Shown: positions 6,378 through 14,628, numbered from the stretch's first letter. The stretch: 30,990 nucleotides of DNA from JALRBM01 sp966186595 (GCA_966186595.1 CBIFWO010000008.1:1-30990); one strand, 5' to 3'. Numbers and translations are program-made. The notes: generated by a model from the letters alone, not told the origin.

Positions 6378-8606
6378 TTATGGGGTAGGAATGGTAGTTC
6401 CACCGCCAGTACCTCCGGTACCCGTATCTGAACCATTCCCATTACCATTGTTATTCCCCTGGCCGTTACCTCCAGATCCATTTGGAGTAGTCGGGGAATC
6501 ACTCTCTGAAGAATCCTGTTCATTCGTCACCGGTTCGTCTTCTTTTGGTTTTTCGGCGGGCTTTTCTGGTTCTTTTTGCGCTGCGGTACACTGGGTTGTC
6601 GGCAGGGCAGAGGCGAGGAAGTATTCATTGTAAGTATTGGTGCCACTGGCATTCGCGAGACCACCGTTTCCATAACACACCGCTTTTTGTACAATTCCAC
6701 TCGCAATAGGGAAGGGTGTGTCGGCAATTCCCTCTAGCGCCTGACGCATTGTTTTGACCCAGATCGGTCCAGCCATACCCGATCCACCATTGAGCATTGG
6801 CTGATTATCGTTATTACCAACCCACACACCCACTGCTAGTTGCGGCGTATACCCGATTGTCCACGCGTCGCGCTGATCGTCGGTCGTTCCCGTCTTGACC
6901 GCCGCGGTGTGACCAGACACGGTCAGTGACGACCCAAAGATTGGGGCCCTGGCATTGTTATCAGATAGGATGCTAGAGATGAGATAGGAACCCTCAGGAC
7001 TCATCACCTGCTTCGACTTCTCTTCCGATCGAAAGATCATTTCATCAAACTTATTCTCGATCTTTTGGACAATCGTCGTCCGATATTGCTGGCCTTGGTT
7101 GGCAAATGCCGCATAGGCATTCGTCATTTGTATAAGGGGTGCTTCGGCCGTTCCTAGTGCAAGCGAAAGTCCGTAATTTTTATTCTCGTCCACTGCGGAA
7201 ATCCCCATGCGCTGCGCCGTTTGAACTGCCTTTTCAATCCCAAGTTTCTCCATGACTTTTACCGCAGGAATATTGAGTGAGCGGGCAAGGGCACTACGGA
7301 CTGAGATATCTCCACTAAAATTCCTGTTGGCGTTCTGCGGTTTGTAGCCGCCGAAATCAGTTGGTACATCAGCCAAGATTGTCGCTGGTGTGATAATTCC
7401 TTCGGCAAGCGCTTCAGCATAATAAATCGGCTTAAAACTAGACCCTGGCTGACGGGGTGTTGTCGCCAAATTCACCTTGCCCCACTGCGGATTATTCCAA
7501 TCGCTACTTCCAACGAGTGCTCGCACTTCACCCGACGAAGGGTCAATCGCAATTCCTGCTGCATTCGAACCGCCGTTGCGCTGGATAAAACGCATGTTGT
7601 CGGCTATGTTTGCTTTCAGTTTGCGCTGCAAATTCAAATCCAACGTCGTTTGCACCTGATATCCGGAACGTAGGGTTTTTTCCTCGCCATATTTTTTATA
7701 GAGCTCTTCTAGCACCATCTGTGCAAAATGCGGCGCTTCCCCTTCGCTAGTATCTTGAGGCGGAGCATAAACCAATTGTTCCGCAAGTGCCGCTTGTTTC
7801 TGTTCCTCAGTGATATACCCATTCGTCACCATGCGACTTAGTACAGTCGTCTGACGTTCCTTGGCGAATTCCGGATTGCCCAATGTCGGCGAATACGCGT
7901 TTGGAGAGGGCAAAATACCAATTAGCATCGCACTCTCTGCTAAGGTCAGATCTTTTGGCGATTTATTGTAGTAGGCCTTCGCTGCGTCCTGAATACCAAA
8001 TGTCGTTCCTCCAAAAAAGACAGAATTGAGATACATTTCAAGGATTTGATCCTTGCTGTACCGCTGTTCAATCGCAATGGAAACTGCGAGCTCCTGATAT
8101 TTGCGCAGGAATGAGCGTTCGGATGAAAGGAGCGTATTTTTAGCCAGTTGCTGTGTCAGTGTTGACCCACCGCCGTAGGCCTCCTGTGATGTCACCGTTC
8201 CGTACACCGCCCGAAGAATTCCTTCGATTGAAAAACCGCCGTGCTTGTAAAAATCCTTATCCTCGGCAGCGACAAGAGCATTTTTGACGTTATCAGACAT
8301 GTCGCTTAGCGGTACCATCGTGCGATGTTCGGCGCTGCCAAAACTATAGAATTTTTCCCCGTTCCGATCGACCATTACCACACCAGTATTGTTGCGGTTC
8401 ATTAATCGCTCTTGGTCGGCGATGTCGTTATAAAAGTAGAGGTACGTCGCAAGCGGCGTGAGCACGAGGAATAACAGAATTGGTACCGCGATGAGCAGGA
8501 TCTTTTGCTTTTTCGAGAGTTCTTTCCACCAGCGCCAATGACGTCTCGTAACACGCTTCGCCCGACGAACCGGCGATACATGGGTGTACTTTCCTTTACG
8601 GACCAT
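6378..8606 (-). CDS. Class A penicillin-binding protein (PBP1A-like)
   Basis: This bifunctional peptidoglycan synthase polymerises glycan strands and cross-links peptides on the outer face of the membrane. The 742-aa protein has a basic N-terminus, one transmembrane helix (about 35-57), a GT51 glycosyltransferase domain (VAAEDKDFYKHGG with catalytic Glu115; GGSTLTQQLAKN at 146-157), and a transpeptidase domain with SSFK (Ser389/Lys392), SLN (443-445) and KTG (571-573). The C-terminus is a low-complexity tail, first Pro/Glu/Lys-rich (about 678-700) and then Gly/Asn/Ser-rich (about 709-737), which may reach into the wall. The start is fixed by a TGATATAAT box 6 nt before the ATG. It is the only cell-wall synthase in the window. 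Confidence 0.95.
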   Translation of the reverse strand: MVRKGKYTHVSPVRRAKRVTRRHWRWWKELSKKQKILLIAVPILLFLVLTPLATYLYFYNDIADQERLMNRNNTGVVMVDRNGEKFYSFGSAEHRTMVPLSDMSDNVKNALVAAEDKDFYKHGGFSIEGILRAVYGTVTSQEAYGGGSTLTQQLAKNTLLSSERSFLRKYQELAVSIAIEQRYSKDQILEMYLNSVFFGGTTFGIQDAAKAYYNKSPKDLTLAESAMLIGILPSPNAYSPTLGNPEFAKERQTTVLSRMVTNGYITEEQKQAALAEQLVYAPPQDTSEGEAPHFAQMVLEELYKKYGEEKTLRSGYQVQTTLDLNLQRKLKANIADNMRFIQRNGGSNAAGIAIDPSSGEVRALVGSSDWNNPQWGKVNLATTPRQPGSSFKPIYYAEALAEGIITPATILADVPTDFGGYKPQNANRNFSGDISVRSALARSLNIPAVKVMEKLGIEKAVQTAQRMGISAVDENKNYGLSLALGTAEAPLIQMTNAYAAFANQGQQYRTTIVQKIENKFDEMIFRSEEKSKQVMSPEGSYLISSILSDNNARAPIFGSSLTVSGHTAAVKTGTTDDQRDAWTIGYTPQLAVGVWVGNNDNQPMLNGGSGMAGPIWVKTMRQALEGIADTPFPIASGIVQKAVCYGNGGLANASGTNTYNEYFLASALPTTQCTAAQKEPEKPAEKPKEDEPVTNEQDSSESDSPTTPNGSGGNGQGNNNGNGNGSDTGTGGTGGGTTIPTP

Positions 8607-8612
8607 GGAAAT

Positions 8613-8621
8613 ATTATATCA
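8613..8621 (-). promoter_or_regulatory. Extended -10 promoter of the PBP gene
   Basis: TGATATAAT on the minus strand, a full-consensus -10 with extension, ends 6 nt before the ATG at 8606 in the 30-nt gap after ruvC. No strong -35 is visible. Confidence 0.65.
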
Positions 8622-8636
8622 AATTAGTCCAGAAAA

Positions 8637-9107
8637 CTAGCGAATCATCAGTGCATGGGTAATGGCGGCAGCAAGGGCATCAGCACAGTCATCAGGCTTT
8701 GGCACCTCTGTTAGCCCTAGCTGTATCCGCACCATTTCTTGGACTTGTTTTTTGTCTGCCTTACCATAGCCCGTCAGACTCTGCTTGATCTGCATTGGGG
8801 TGTATTCTGCAATCGGTAGCCTTGCCTTTCGCCCTGTTAACATCGCCACACCACGTGCCTGTGCCACACTCATTGCCGTCGTCACATTACGAGCAAAAAA
8901 CAGTTGTTCAATTGACATGACCTCGGGCTTAGTGGCAGCAATTATCTCTGTGAGACTGTCAAAAATATCCTCGAGTCGCTCGTCTATGGGGGTGTGCGGT
9001 GGCGTTGTAATTACTCCTGCATCAACCATCTTGTACGTCCCAGATGTGACATCAATCACGCCAAATCCCATGATTCCTGTGCCAGGATCGATGCCGATGA
9101 TTCTCAT
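8637..9107 (-). CDS. ruvC: Holliday junction endonuclease RuvC
   Basis: RuvC cuts Holliday junctions symmetrically as a dimer. The 156-aa protein carries the acidic active site: Asp7 in IIGIDPGTG, Glu67 in SIEQLFF, and Asp140/Asp143 in KPDDCADALAAAITH near the C-terminus. Its length is normal. The ATG overlaps the stop of the S51 peptidase gene as ATGA, so translation is coupled to that gene and no separate promoter is needed. Confidence 0.97.
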   Translation of the reverse strand: MRIIGIDPGTGIMGFGVIDVTSGTYKMVDAGVITTPPHTPIDERLEDIFDSLTEIIAATKPEVMSIEQLFFARNVTTAMSVAQARGVAMLTGRKARLPIAEYTPMQIKQSLTGYGKADKKQVQEMVRIQLGLTEVPKPDDCADALAAAITHALMIR

Positions 9108-9742
9108 ATCAAAAGTTCTCGATCGGCGCTGTCGACAATATAAACTTGACCGTCCATCAGCGTTTCATAGGGCAAATCTTTTCCTTCGAAATATTCTTTT
9201 AAGGCCTGGGCTCTGTCGCCAAACCAGTCAGAAAGATAATGCGGAACGAAATAAAAATCAATCAGATGAAGTCCCTGCCATACTACCTCTTCATGATAAT
9301 GTGCGGGCACAATACCCGGAGAATCACAACGTTCGGTCCCATGGAGGCTGGGAGTTATTACCATCGTTCCAGCGCTTGATCCGCCATAGACAAATCTATC
9401 ATGCATCAAACCTTCAACGAGTAGCTCATCCAATCCGCTATATGCCATCGCGCGGCGGAGAATAAACGCACTTCCGCCATAGGCAAAGATCAACCCGACG
9501 TCTCTAAGCTTGTTTTCAAGCAGTTCCTTTTTTCCAAAATAATCCCGTAGATCTAATTCCTCGCAGGGTAGCCCGATCTCCTCCAGCTCCTCACGTTTTA
9601 GCCGAGTATTTTCCCGCCTTTCCCCCACCGACAAATCATCTTTGGCGTTATTAATGAACAGCGTCTTTTTATTCTCCCCGATCATGGTCAGGAGTCGATC
9701 GGCATGATTGCCCATACCTTGAGAAGAAAGATAGAGTCTCAT
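9104..9742 (-). CDS. Peptidase S51-family (peptidase E/cyanophycinase-like) protein
   Basis: This 212-aa protein matches the S51 serine peptidase fold. GLIFAYGGSAF (about 83-93) precedes the nucleophile elbow GGSSAG (120-125, Ser123 the likely nucleophile), and VPHYLSDW contributes a conserved His168. Characterised members cleave Asp-X dipeptides (peptidase E) or cyanophycin; the substrate here is unknown. No signal peptide is seen, so it is probably cytoplasmic. The stop overlaps the ruvC start by 4 nt, making a two-gene operon with ruvC. There is no obvious functional link and the pairing may reflect genome compaction. Confidence 0.85.
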   Translation of the reverse strand: MRLYLSSQGMGNHADRLLTMIGENKKTLFINNAKDDLSVGERRENTRLKREELEEIGLPCEELDLRDYFGKKELLENKLRDVGLIFAYGGSAFILRRAMAYSGLDELLVEGLMHDRFVYGGSSAGTMVITPSLHGTERCDSPGIVPAHYHEEVVWQGLHLIDFYFVPHYLSDWFGDRAQALKEYFEGKDLPYETLMDGQVYIVDSADRELLI

Positions 9743-9750
9743 ATCTTTTC

Positions 9751-9756
9751 AGTATA
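9751..9756 (-). promoter_or_regulatory. -10 box of the S51-ruvC operon
   Basis: TATACT on the minus strand ends 8 nt before the ATG at 9742. No good -35 is visible at normal spacing. It lies in the short gap after the lamin-tail gene. Confidence 0.45.
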
Positions 9757-9758
9757 CG

Positions 9759-11201
9759 TCATTTGCTGGATGTAAAGAATGAACCGATTTTCCGAATCCC
9801 CGCCAGCACTTCACTACGCCACTCCCAGATACCGCGGCCAAGAGCTAGTGTTCCGATTCCTCCGAGCGCCCACCAGCCCGCAAACGCCTTCCCCGCCTCC
9901 TTCATTTCCTCGACAGCGAATGCCGCCTCGGGAATTTCGGATGAAGCTTTCTTGCGGCAACGATTTGTCTCAGGATTGCGCTCTTGTCCTTCGAGACATG
10001 GTGTCAGAGTTGCCTCTGCTAAAATAGAGCGGCACCTGTTCGTTTCCTCGCTACGATATTGACCGTCCTTGCAAGGTACCAAAACACTTGCCGATGCGAT
10101 GTTACGACAGCGATTCGTGTCCTCACTTCTATATTGTCCTTCTTTGCAGGGAGTTAAACTTTGCAAGGTAGTCGAACGTGCCGCAGCTATCGCAGGAGGA
10201 AAAACACTCGGTACATCCAATGGCATCGGCTGAGTCGTCCACTTCCACGCTCCGTCACTTGGATCGTACGCCCACGCTTGCCCTTTCTTGCTCTCGGCAC
10301 TTGCATCGGCATATTCTTGAACCGTATTGTCATATCGCTTTATTCCATATGCATCTTCTAACCAAACAAACCCACCGCTATTCGTGATTGAAATTGGGCG
10401 ATTATCACTACTAGAATTGATAACTGCAAAATGCCCCGGTTCAATAGTCCCGCTGAGCGAATACGTATTACTGCTCGAGGATGACTGCCCTTGATAACCA
10501 ACCCTCAGGCGAAAAAGAGATAAGTCAATGGCTTGATCGGTTGGATTGAATAATTTCACATAATCCCGACAGTCTAGGGCGGCATCAAGTGGGGAGCAGC
10601 TGCGCGGATTTGCCAGTACTTCGCTAAATTGCAGCATCGTCTGATCTGGATATTCGTACAGACCTCCTCCAAATAGCGACGATGGAATTGCGAGAAGCGC
10701 CGAGAAGGTACTAAGATAATTGCCCGTTGTCGCAGATCGGTTACGCTGCCAATAATGATTTGTCGTATTCACCGTGACCGTATGGTTCAGATACAATGGC
10801 GAGCCGAGGATAATGGTCGTTGCGTTTGCCGTCACGCCTGCCGGAATAGTCAGTATATAAGGAAAATCGGCAGAGGGCACACTTCCATCTGCTAAAAGAA
10901 CATAGTCCGAAGGCTTTAAGAGTCCGCTGAGTGTTCCAATCTCAACCGGCTGGCTTTGACCGCCGATAGTGTACGAAACTTTCCAGTTCTCCAGATCAAT
11001 CACCTCGGCCGATGTGTTGAAAAGCTGGACGTATTCTACCCGAGGACCTTGCACGGCGTAGGCCGTAATAAGCACTGGCGAATCCGTCTTAATTTGCGCA
11101 GGATCAAACGGGACCACATCAATTGCGCCAGCGTCTTGCCCCGAAGGTGCAACTACCATTATTAGAATTACGGCAATAAAAATAGCCATCTTAAATCGCA
11201 T
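9759..11201 (-). CDS. Lamin-tail-domain surface protein with three cysteine repeats
   Basis: This 480-aa exported protein has an N-terminal hydrophobic signal (about 5-19) and two lamin-tail-like beta domains. The diagnostic segments are YVQLFNTSAEVIDLENWKVS (57-76) and YVKLFNPTDQAIDLSLFRLR (214-233). Three 25-residue repeats follow (starting at 351, 376 and 401) with consensus PCxxGQxRxxxTNRCR, then a predicted membrane helix (about 441-457) and a short basic tail. Lamin-tail domains in bacteria occur on secreted and membrane-anchored proteins, often in nucleic-acid or surface-binding roles. Each repeat has two Cys 13 residues apart, suggesting a small disulfide or metal-bound module. Both ends are probably anchored or near the membrane, with the domains outside. 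A good promoter with spacing for a leaderless start precedes it. Confidence 0.8.
   Translation of the reverse strand: MRFKMAIFIAVILIMVVAPSGQDAGAIDVVPFDPAQIKTDSPVLITAYAVQGPRVEYVQLFNTSAEVIDLENWKVSYTIGGQSQPVEIGTLSGLLKPSDYVLLADGSVPSADFPYILTIPAGVTANATTIILGSPLYLNHTVTVNTTNHYWQRNRSATTGNYLSTFSALLAIPSSLFGGGLYEYPDQTMLQFSEVLANPRSCSPLDAALDCRDYVKLFNPTDQAIDLSLFRLRVGYQGQSSSSSNTYSLSGTIEPGHFAVINSSSDNRPISITNSGGFVWLEDAYGIKRYDNTVQEYADASAESKKGQAWAYDPSDGAWKWTTQPMPLDVPSVFPPAIAAARSTTLQSLTPCKEGQYRSEDTNRCRNIASASVLVPCKDGQYRSEETNRCRSILAEATLTPCLEGQERNPETNRCRKKASSEIPEAAFAVEEMKEAGKAFAGWWALGGIGTLALGRGIWEWRSEVLAGIRKIGSFFTSSK
9954..10151 (-). repeat. Three tandem 25-codon cysteine repeats
   Basis: Residues 351-366, 376-391 and 401-416 of the lamin-tail protein share the pattern PC-x2-GQ-x-R-x3-TNRCR, with an exact 25-residue period and Ala/Ser-rich linkers. 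The Cys pairs are 352/365, 377/390 and 402/415. Confidence 0.85.
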
Positions 11202-11209
11202 ATGCTTAA

Positions 11210-11238
11210 AATATACCGTAATTTAGTTGAAAAGACAA
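11210..11238 (-). promoter_or_regulatory. Promoter of the lamin-tail gene
   Basis: TTGTCT (11233-11238), a 17-nt spacer and TATATT (11210-11215) on the minus strand end 8 nt before the ATG at 11201. It lies just past the yebC stop. Confidence 0.6.
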
Positions 11239-11241
11239 AAA

Positions 11242-11967
11242 CTATTCGCCAGGGTCTACGGTAATGTCGGCATTGGTATGGACGTTTACGACATCATCTA
11301 GGTCATCGAGTGCATCAAGAAGTTTGAGGGCTTTACGCGCTGCTTCTGGATCATCCACTTCTACCTGGGCATTCGCCACGTATTGGAGTTCCGCCTCTTT
11401 CACCTCTAGCCCCGCATCCAGAATAGCCGTGCGAACCTTTGCGAGATCTTTCTGGTCGGTGTAGACGATAATCTCCCCATCTTCTTCATTCGCATCCTCG
11501 GCGCCTGCATCGAGGACGATAAGAAGCGCATCCTCCCCACTTGCGGCCACGCGGATAACACCCTTACGCGTGAATTGAAATGCCACGCTGCCCGGTTCGG
11601 CCATCGTTCCACCATTTTTTGTAAATGCCGTGCGAACTTCAGGATAGGTCCGGTTTTTATTATCCGTCGCCACCTCAACGATAATCCCAATTCCACCTGG
11701 GCCATATCCTTCATATGTCGCCTCCTCGAGAACCGCCGCGTTTTTGTCCGCTACCCGGTCGATTGCCCGCTGAATATTTGCAACTGGCATGTTGGCCGCT
11801 TTGGCTTTTTCAATCGCAAGAGCAAGCGCCGAGTTCATTACAGGATCGGTACCGGCACGTGCTGCGATCGCAATTTGGTTACCAATTTTCGTAAAGACGG
11901 CGCCACGTTTTGCATCGTTCACGCCTTTTAGTCGTTTAATTTTCGACCATTTATTATGTCCAGCCAT
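11242..11967 (-). CDS. yebC: YebC/TACO1-family protein
   Basis: This family includes transcriptional regulators in bacteria and the mitochondrial translation activator TACO1; recent work links bacterial members to relief of ribosome stalling. The 241-aa protein begins with the signature MAGHNKWSKIKRLKG and contains the family motifs AANMPVANIQRAIDR (about 58-72) and YEGYGPGGIGIIVEV (about 84-98). Its length is typical. Unlike most genes here it has a leader of about 30 nt, with a GGAG sequence 10 nt before the ATG. It sits between comEC and the lamin-tail gene, away from ruvC, next to which it is often found in other bacteria. Confidence 0.95.
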   Translation of the reverse strand: MAGHNKWSKIKRLKGVNDAKRGAVFTKIGNQIAIAARAGTDPVMNSALALAIEKAKAANMPVANIQRAIDRVADKNAAVLEEATYEGYGPGGIGIIVEVATDNKNRTYPEVRTAFTKNGGTMAEPGSVAFQFTRKGVIRVAASGEDALLIVLDAGAEDANEEDGEIIVYTDQKDLAKVRTAILDAGLEVKEAELQYVANAQVEVDDPEAARKALKLLDALDDLDDVVNVHTNADITVDPGE

Positions 11968-12005
11968 GAAAAGAAATCTCCGTTTTTGATTGCCTCGTTT
12001 TCCTT

Positions 12006-12014
12006 ATTGTAACA
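12006..12014 (-). promoter_or_regulatory. Extended -10 promoter of yebC
   Basis: TGTTACAAT on the minus strand lies about 38 nt before the yebC ATG, leaving a leader of roughly 30 nt that holds the GGAG ribosome binding site. Confidence 0.5.
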
Positions 12015-12026
12015 GATGTGAGGAGG

Positions 12027-13475
12027 TTATTCCACTACGTTGGAATCACGAAGTCTAAGTCGAGTCCTATACCACATATAGAAACTAGCGACGATTAGAA
12101 TCGCATAGAAAATCCCAACGATAAAAGGAGAAATTCCTGTCGTTGTTTTTGCCCAGGGCAACGCAGCAAAATATTCAGCCACGCCCGTCATATACTGCAG
12201 TAAAGCACTTGCGGGAGCGCCAATAATTTGCATGGCTCCAGGTAAGACCATCGCGCCAACGCCAGCTATAAATGTTAGTAGCATCGCAATCGGAACAAGC
12301 GGCAGAACGAGTAGGTTGGCCATGATCGCTACGTTCGAGAACTCTCCAAAGGCCATCACAAGAATCGGCAAGGTACATAACCATGCGGCAATAGTCTCGC
12401 CCAAAATCTGTCGCAGAAGGCCAGGTTTCTTATCACCAAAAAAGTAAGCTTGCAGTAAAGGGGCAAGGATCATAACGCCCGCGAATGCCGCGAAACTTAA
12501 CTGCCAGCCCAAATCGTTCCAAGCGTAGGCCGGATTGACAAGCAGTGTCACAGCTGCGGCAAATGGCAGCAGCACAAGCGGGTGGAATCTGCGACCATAA
12601 TACCACGCCAGTAACGACAGTCCGGCGATTAATCCTGCACGTGACATGCTGGGGCTGATTCCAGTAACCGCAATAAAACTCACCACCAACCCACCCGATG
12701 CCACCAGTGCCGCATAACGAGAAATTTTCACGAACAACCGCCGCGCCAGCCGCACTAAAATCGTTAGATTATATCCACTGGCAACAACGATGTGGGTAAG
12801 TCCGGCAATCTTTAGCGCCTCGTCAAGTTCTGGTGGCAAAGCACGGCGCTGACCTACTAAATATCCGATACCAAGGCTTGCTTCAGGCTCGGGAATCGCC
12901 TGCCGTACTTCTTCGGCAAATCCATCTCGTAACCCCCTCGCCACATCACTTTCTTGCCTTACTTTCTGGACTTCTGCAAAGTACATACTTGCCGCAAAAC
13001 TACCAAAACCGTCACTAATTTTTCCTGTGACGGTCACTACATCACTTCGTTTAATTTCATGGTGAGTCCTCGCACTCACCCATATCGTTCCAGGCAACTC
13101 ATGGCCATTAACATGAGCATGGCTCAATCGCAGCACTACATCGCCGCTCTTCCCAAGATCGGCATCTTCACTCACTCTCCCGGTAACCATCGCCTGATGG
13201 CCGACAATCTTTTGGTAAGGTTGTAGCTGCTGCCAGTCGATACTCCCTCGCCAAAGCCCCAGGACTCCACCAGCAACGAAAATCATGACGAGCACATACA
13301 GTCGTCGACGCCAGAGCCCGATTCCAGCCAAGATCAAGCCAACAAGTAACCAGCTGATCGATGCAAACCACTCGCTCCAGTACTGCGCCAAAACCGCTCC
13401 GACAACAATTCCAAACGAAGCCATAGCAATCAGCCACGACACATGAACGCGCCGCTTCAGCATCCACAAATTCAT
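12027..13475 (-). CDS. comEC: ComEC/Rec2-family DNA uptake channel protein
   Basis: ComEC forms the inner-membrane channel that brings single-stranded DNA into the cell during transformation. The protein has N-terminal hydrophobic segments, a soluble OB-like region (about 65-185), and a polytopic competence domain with the characteristic LGIGYLVGQRRALP and IVVASGYNLTILVRL segments, followed by many membrane helices. The C-terminal metallo-beta-lactamase domain of long ComEC proteins is absent; the protein ends after a basic stretch. I place the start at the ATG at 13475 (482 aa), not the ATG at 13490. A TATACT box lies between the two and ends 6 nt before 13475, so an mRNA from this promoter would lack the first ATG. 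It fits a competence role with the pilin-like protein and RecA. Confidence 0.9.
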   Translation of the reverse strand: MNLWMLKRRVHVSWLIAMASFGIVVGAVLAQYWSEWFASISWLLVGLILAGIGLWRRRLYVLVMIFVAGGVLGLWRGSIDWQQLQPYQKIVGHQAMVTGRVSEDADLGKSGDVVLRLSHAHVNGHELPGTIWVSARTHHEIKRSDVVTVTGKISDGFGSFAASMYFAEVQKVRQESDVARGLRDGFAEEVRQAIPEPEASLGIGYLVGQRRALPPELDEALKIAGLTHIVVASGYNLTILVRLARRLFVKISRYAALVASGGLVVSFIAVTGISPSMSRAGLIAGLSLLAWYYGRRFHPLVLLPFAAAVTLLVNPAYAWNDLGWQLSFAAFAGVMILAPLLQAYFFGDKKPGLLRQILGETIAAWLCTLPILVMAFGEFSNVAIMANLLVLPLVPIAMLLTFIAGVGAMVLPGAMQIIGAPASALLQYMTGVAEYFAALPWAKTTTGISPFIVGIFYAILIVASFYMWYRTRLRLRDSNVVE

Positions 13476-13481
13476 AGGACT

Positions 13482-13487
13482 AGTATA
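13482..13487 (-). promoter_or_regulatory. -10 box deciding the comEC start
   Basis: TATACT on the minus strand ends 6 nt before the ATG at 13475, the same spacing as at ruvA, the PBP gene and the PH-domain gene. It overlaps codons 2-3 of the longer reading frame that begins at 13490. Confidence 0.5.
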
Positions 13488-13497
13488 CATTTCTACG

Positions 13498-13526
13498 AAA
13501 AAACACCCACTAATGTGAGTGTTTTT
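13498..13526 (-). terminator. Terminator of tRNA-Lys
   Basis: An A-rich/T-rich hairpin (AAACACCCAC / GTGAGTGTTT with one mismatch, loop TAAT) is followed by T runs on both strands. It lies 4 nt past the tRNA 3' end and just upstream of comEC, insulating the two. Confidence 0.7.
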
Positions 13527-13529
13527 TCA

Positions 13530-13606
13530 TGGAGGGTCCAGTGGGGCTTGAACCCACGACACCCTGCTTAAAAGGCAGGTGCTCTAACCAGCTGAGCTAT
13601 GGACCC
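13530..13606 (-). tRNA. tRNA-Lys(TTT)
   Basis: The minus strand folds as a complete cloverleaf: acceptor GGGTCCA/TGGACCC, D arm GCTC/GAGC, anticodon arm CCTGC/GCAGG with loop CTTTTAA (anticodon TTT at 13570-13572), a 5-nt variable loop, and T arm GTGGG/CCCAC with loop TTCAAGC. The 3' CCA is encoded. The discriminator base before CCA is T, whereas bacterial tRNA-Lys normally has A. It has its own promoter and terminator. Confidence 0.96.
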
Positions 13607-13631
13607 ATACGGGTAGCTAATCGCTCTAGCA

Positions 13632-13661
13632 AAGATAGCATTTTAAAGGGTTGTTTGTCAA
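13632..13661 (-). promoter_or_regulatory. Promoter of tRNA-Lys
   Basis: A perfect TTGACA (13656-13661), an 18-nt spacer and TGC-preceded TATCTT (13632-13637) lie on the minus strand about 26 nt before the mature tRNA 5' end. The -35 overlaps the stop region of the upstream membrane-protein gene. Confidence 0.65.
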
Positions 13662-14149
13662 TGTTTGCCGCCTTCTTTACCCTTGCCAAACTTCGGTGTC
13701 TTGGCAAAGAAGAGGTCGAGCACAGCGAGACTCAGACAAACTGTGACAATCGTTGACTGGTACTGTGACAAAAGATCGTAGATCGTCTTGCCTATTCCCT
13801 CAATGACGAGTGCCGAACCAAGCGGTTCAAGGAGTAGGGTAAGCGCTAAAAGGGCAAAGGCCAGCGCACCGATAACTCGCCGCGGCAGAGAGGGCTGCTG
13901 CGGGCTGCTAAATAGCAGCAACACTGCTGGCAACAAAATAATTCCCGCAGAGACAACGCTTTCGAGCGGAGGCTTAACCAAAATAACCCCTGTACTAGCG
14001 ATGATCGGCGTGAGATCTCCCACCCATAGCTTGCTGAGTATTGCACCAGCCGCCAATGCCAAGCCCAATACGCCTAATCGGCGTTTGGTAAAGAAGGGAA
14101 GTGCGAATAGAAGGGCACCAACGATAAGAAAAACGATGACCGATGTCAT
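13658..14149 (-). CDS. Hypothetical multi-pass membrane protein
   Basis: This 163-aa protein consists of about five hydrophobic segments (roughly 4-20, 26-45, 62-82, 92-112 and 130-149) and a short basic tail rich in Gly and Lys (KTPKFGKGKEGGKH). No family was recognised. Its ATG overlaps the stop of the DUF192 gene as ATGA, so it is translated with that protein from the same mRNA and may act with it at the membrane. Confidence 0.7.
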   Translation of the reverse strand: MTSVIVFLIVGALLFALPFFTKRRLGVLGLALAAGAILSKLWVGDLTPIIASTGVILVKPPLESVVSAGIILLPAVLLLFSSPQQPSLPRRVIGALAFALLALTLLLEPLGSALVIEGIGKTIYDLLSQYQSTIVTVCLSLAVLDLFFAKTPKFGKGKEGGKH

Positions 14150-14628
14150 TTTCCCCAGCCCTCCAGTCGATTTTCGTCAAACTTTGCCTCAGTGCCAATT
14201 TTAATTGCCTTTTTTGATGCAGTTCCTGCAGGAAATTCCAGGACGTAGCGCGCCTCCTGTTTTGGTACAAACGTTTCGTAAGGATAACTTTCCGGCGGCG
14301 CATTTTTGACGATATACACCACCTTTTTATCCTTATCCAGCCAGACAATATCGATCGGATAGTTCATATCCTTCATCCAAATCGACCATTTATCATCACG
14401 ATCGAACACGATGAGCATCGCCTGATCAGCACGAAGGTTACGAGTTCCAGACAGTCCCTTTTCACGATCTGCCGGCGTCCTAGCGACCTGGGTATTAAAT
14501 ACTCCATCGCCAATATGCACAGTTACATGGGGGCGCAGTTGGGGCCATAGTGCATAAAACGCAGCCACCCCAATCATAAGAAGAGCTAGAACTACCGCAA
14601 TCCACGATAAAATGTTCTTTTTGCTCAC
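14146..14628 (-). CDS. Membrane-anchored DUF192 protein
   Basis: This 160-aa protein has one N-terminal helix (about 8-28), probably a membrane anchor, and a DUF192 beta-barrel domain. The family hallmarks are ARTPADREKGLSGTRNL (about 49-65) and the WSIWMKDMNYPIDIVWLD block (about 81-98). The domain would face outside; no biochemical function is established for the family. The start is GTG at 14628. It overlaps the stop of an 8-codon leader ORF (GTGA), and an AGGGG sequence inside that ORF could serve as ribosome binding site. Expression therefore probably depends on translation of the leader ORF. It is followed by the membrane-protein gene with ATGA overlap. Confidence 0.82.
   Translation of the reverse strand: MSKKNILSWIAVVLALLMIGVAAFYALWPQLRPHVTVHIGDGVFNTQVARTPADREKGLSGTRNLRADQAMLIVFDRDDKWSIWMKDMNYPIDIVWLDKDKKVVYIVKNAPPESYPYETFVPKQEARYVLEFPAGTASKKAIKIGTEAKFDENRLEGWGK

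Noticed and set aside
8785..9465. 226-codon frame on the plus strand across ruvC and the S51 gene
   Set aside because: It is a shadow of two genes with clear active-site motifs and has no ribosome binding site or promoter.
9104..9742. Assignment of the S51 protein as true cyanophycinase
   Set aside because: The fold and nucleophile motif fit the family, but nothing in the sequence or neighbourhood indicates cyanophycin metabolism.
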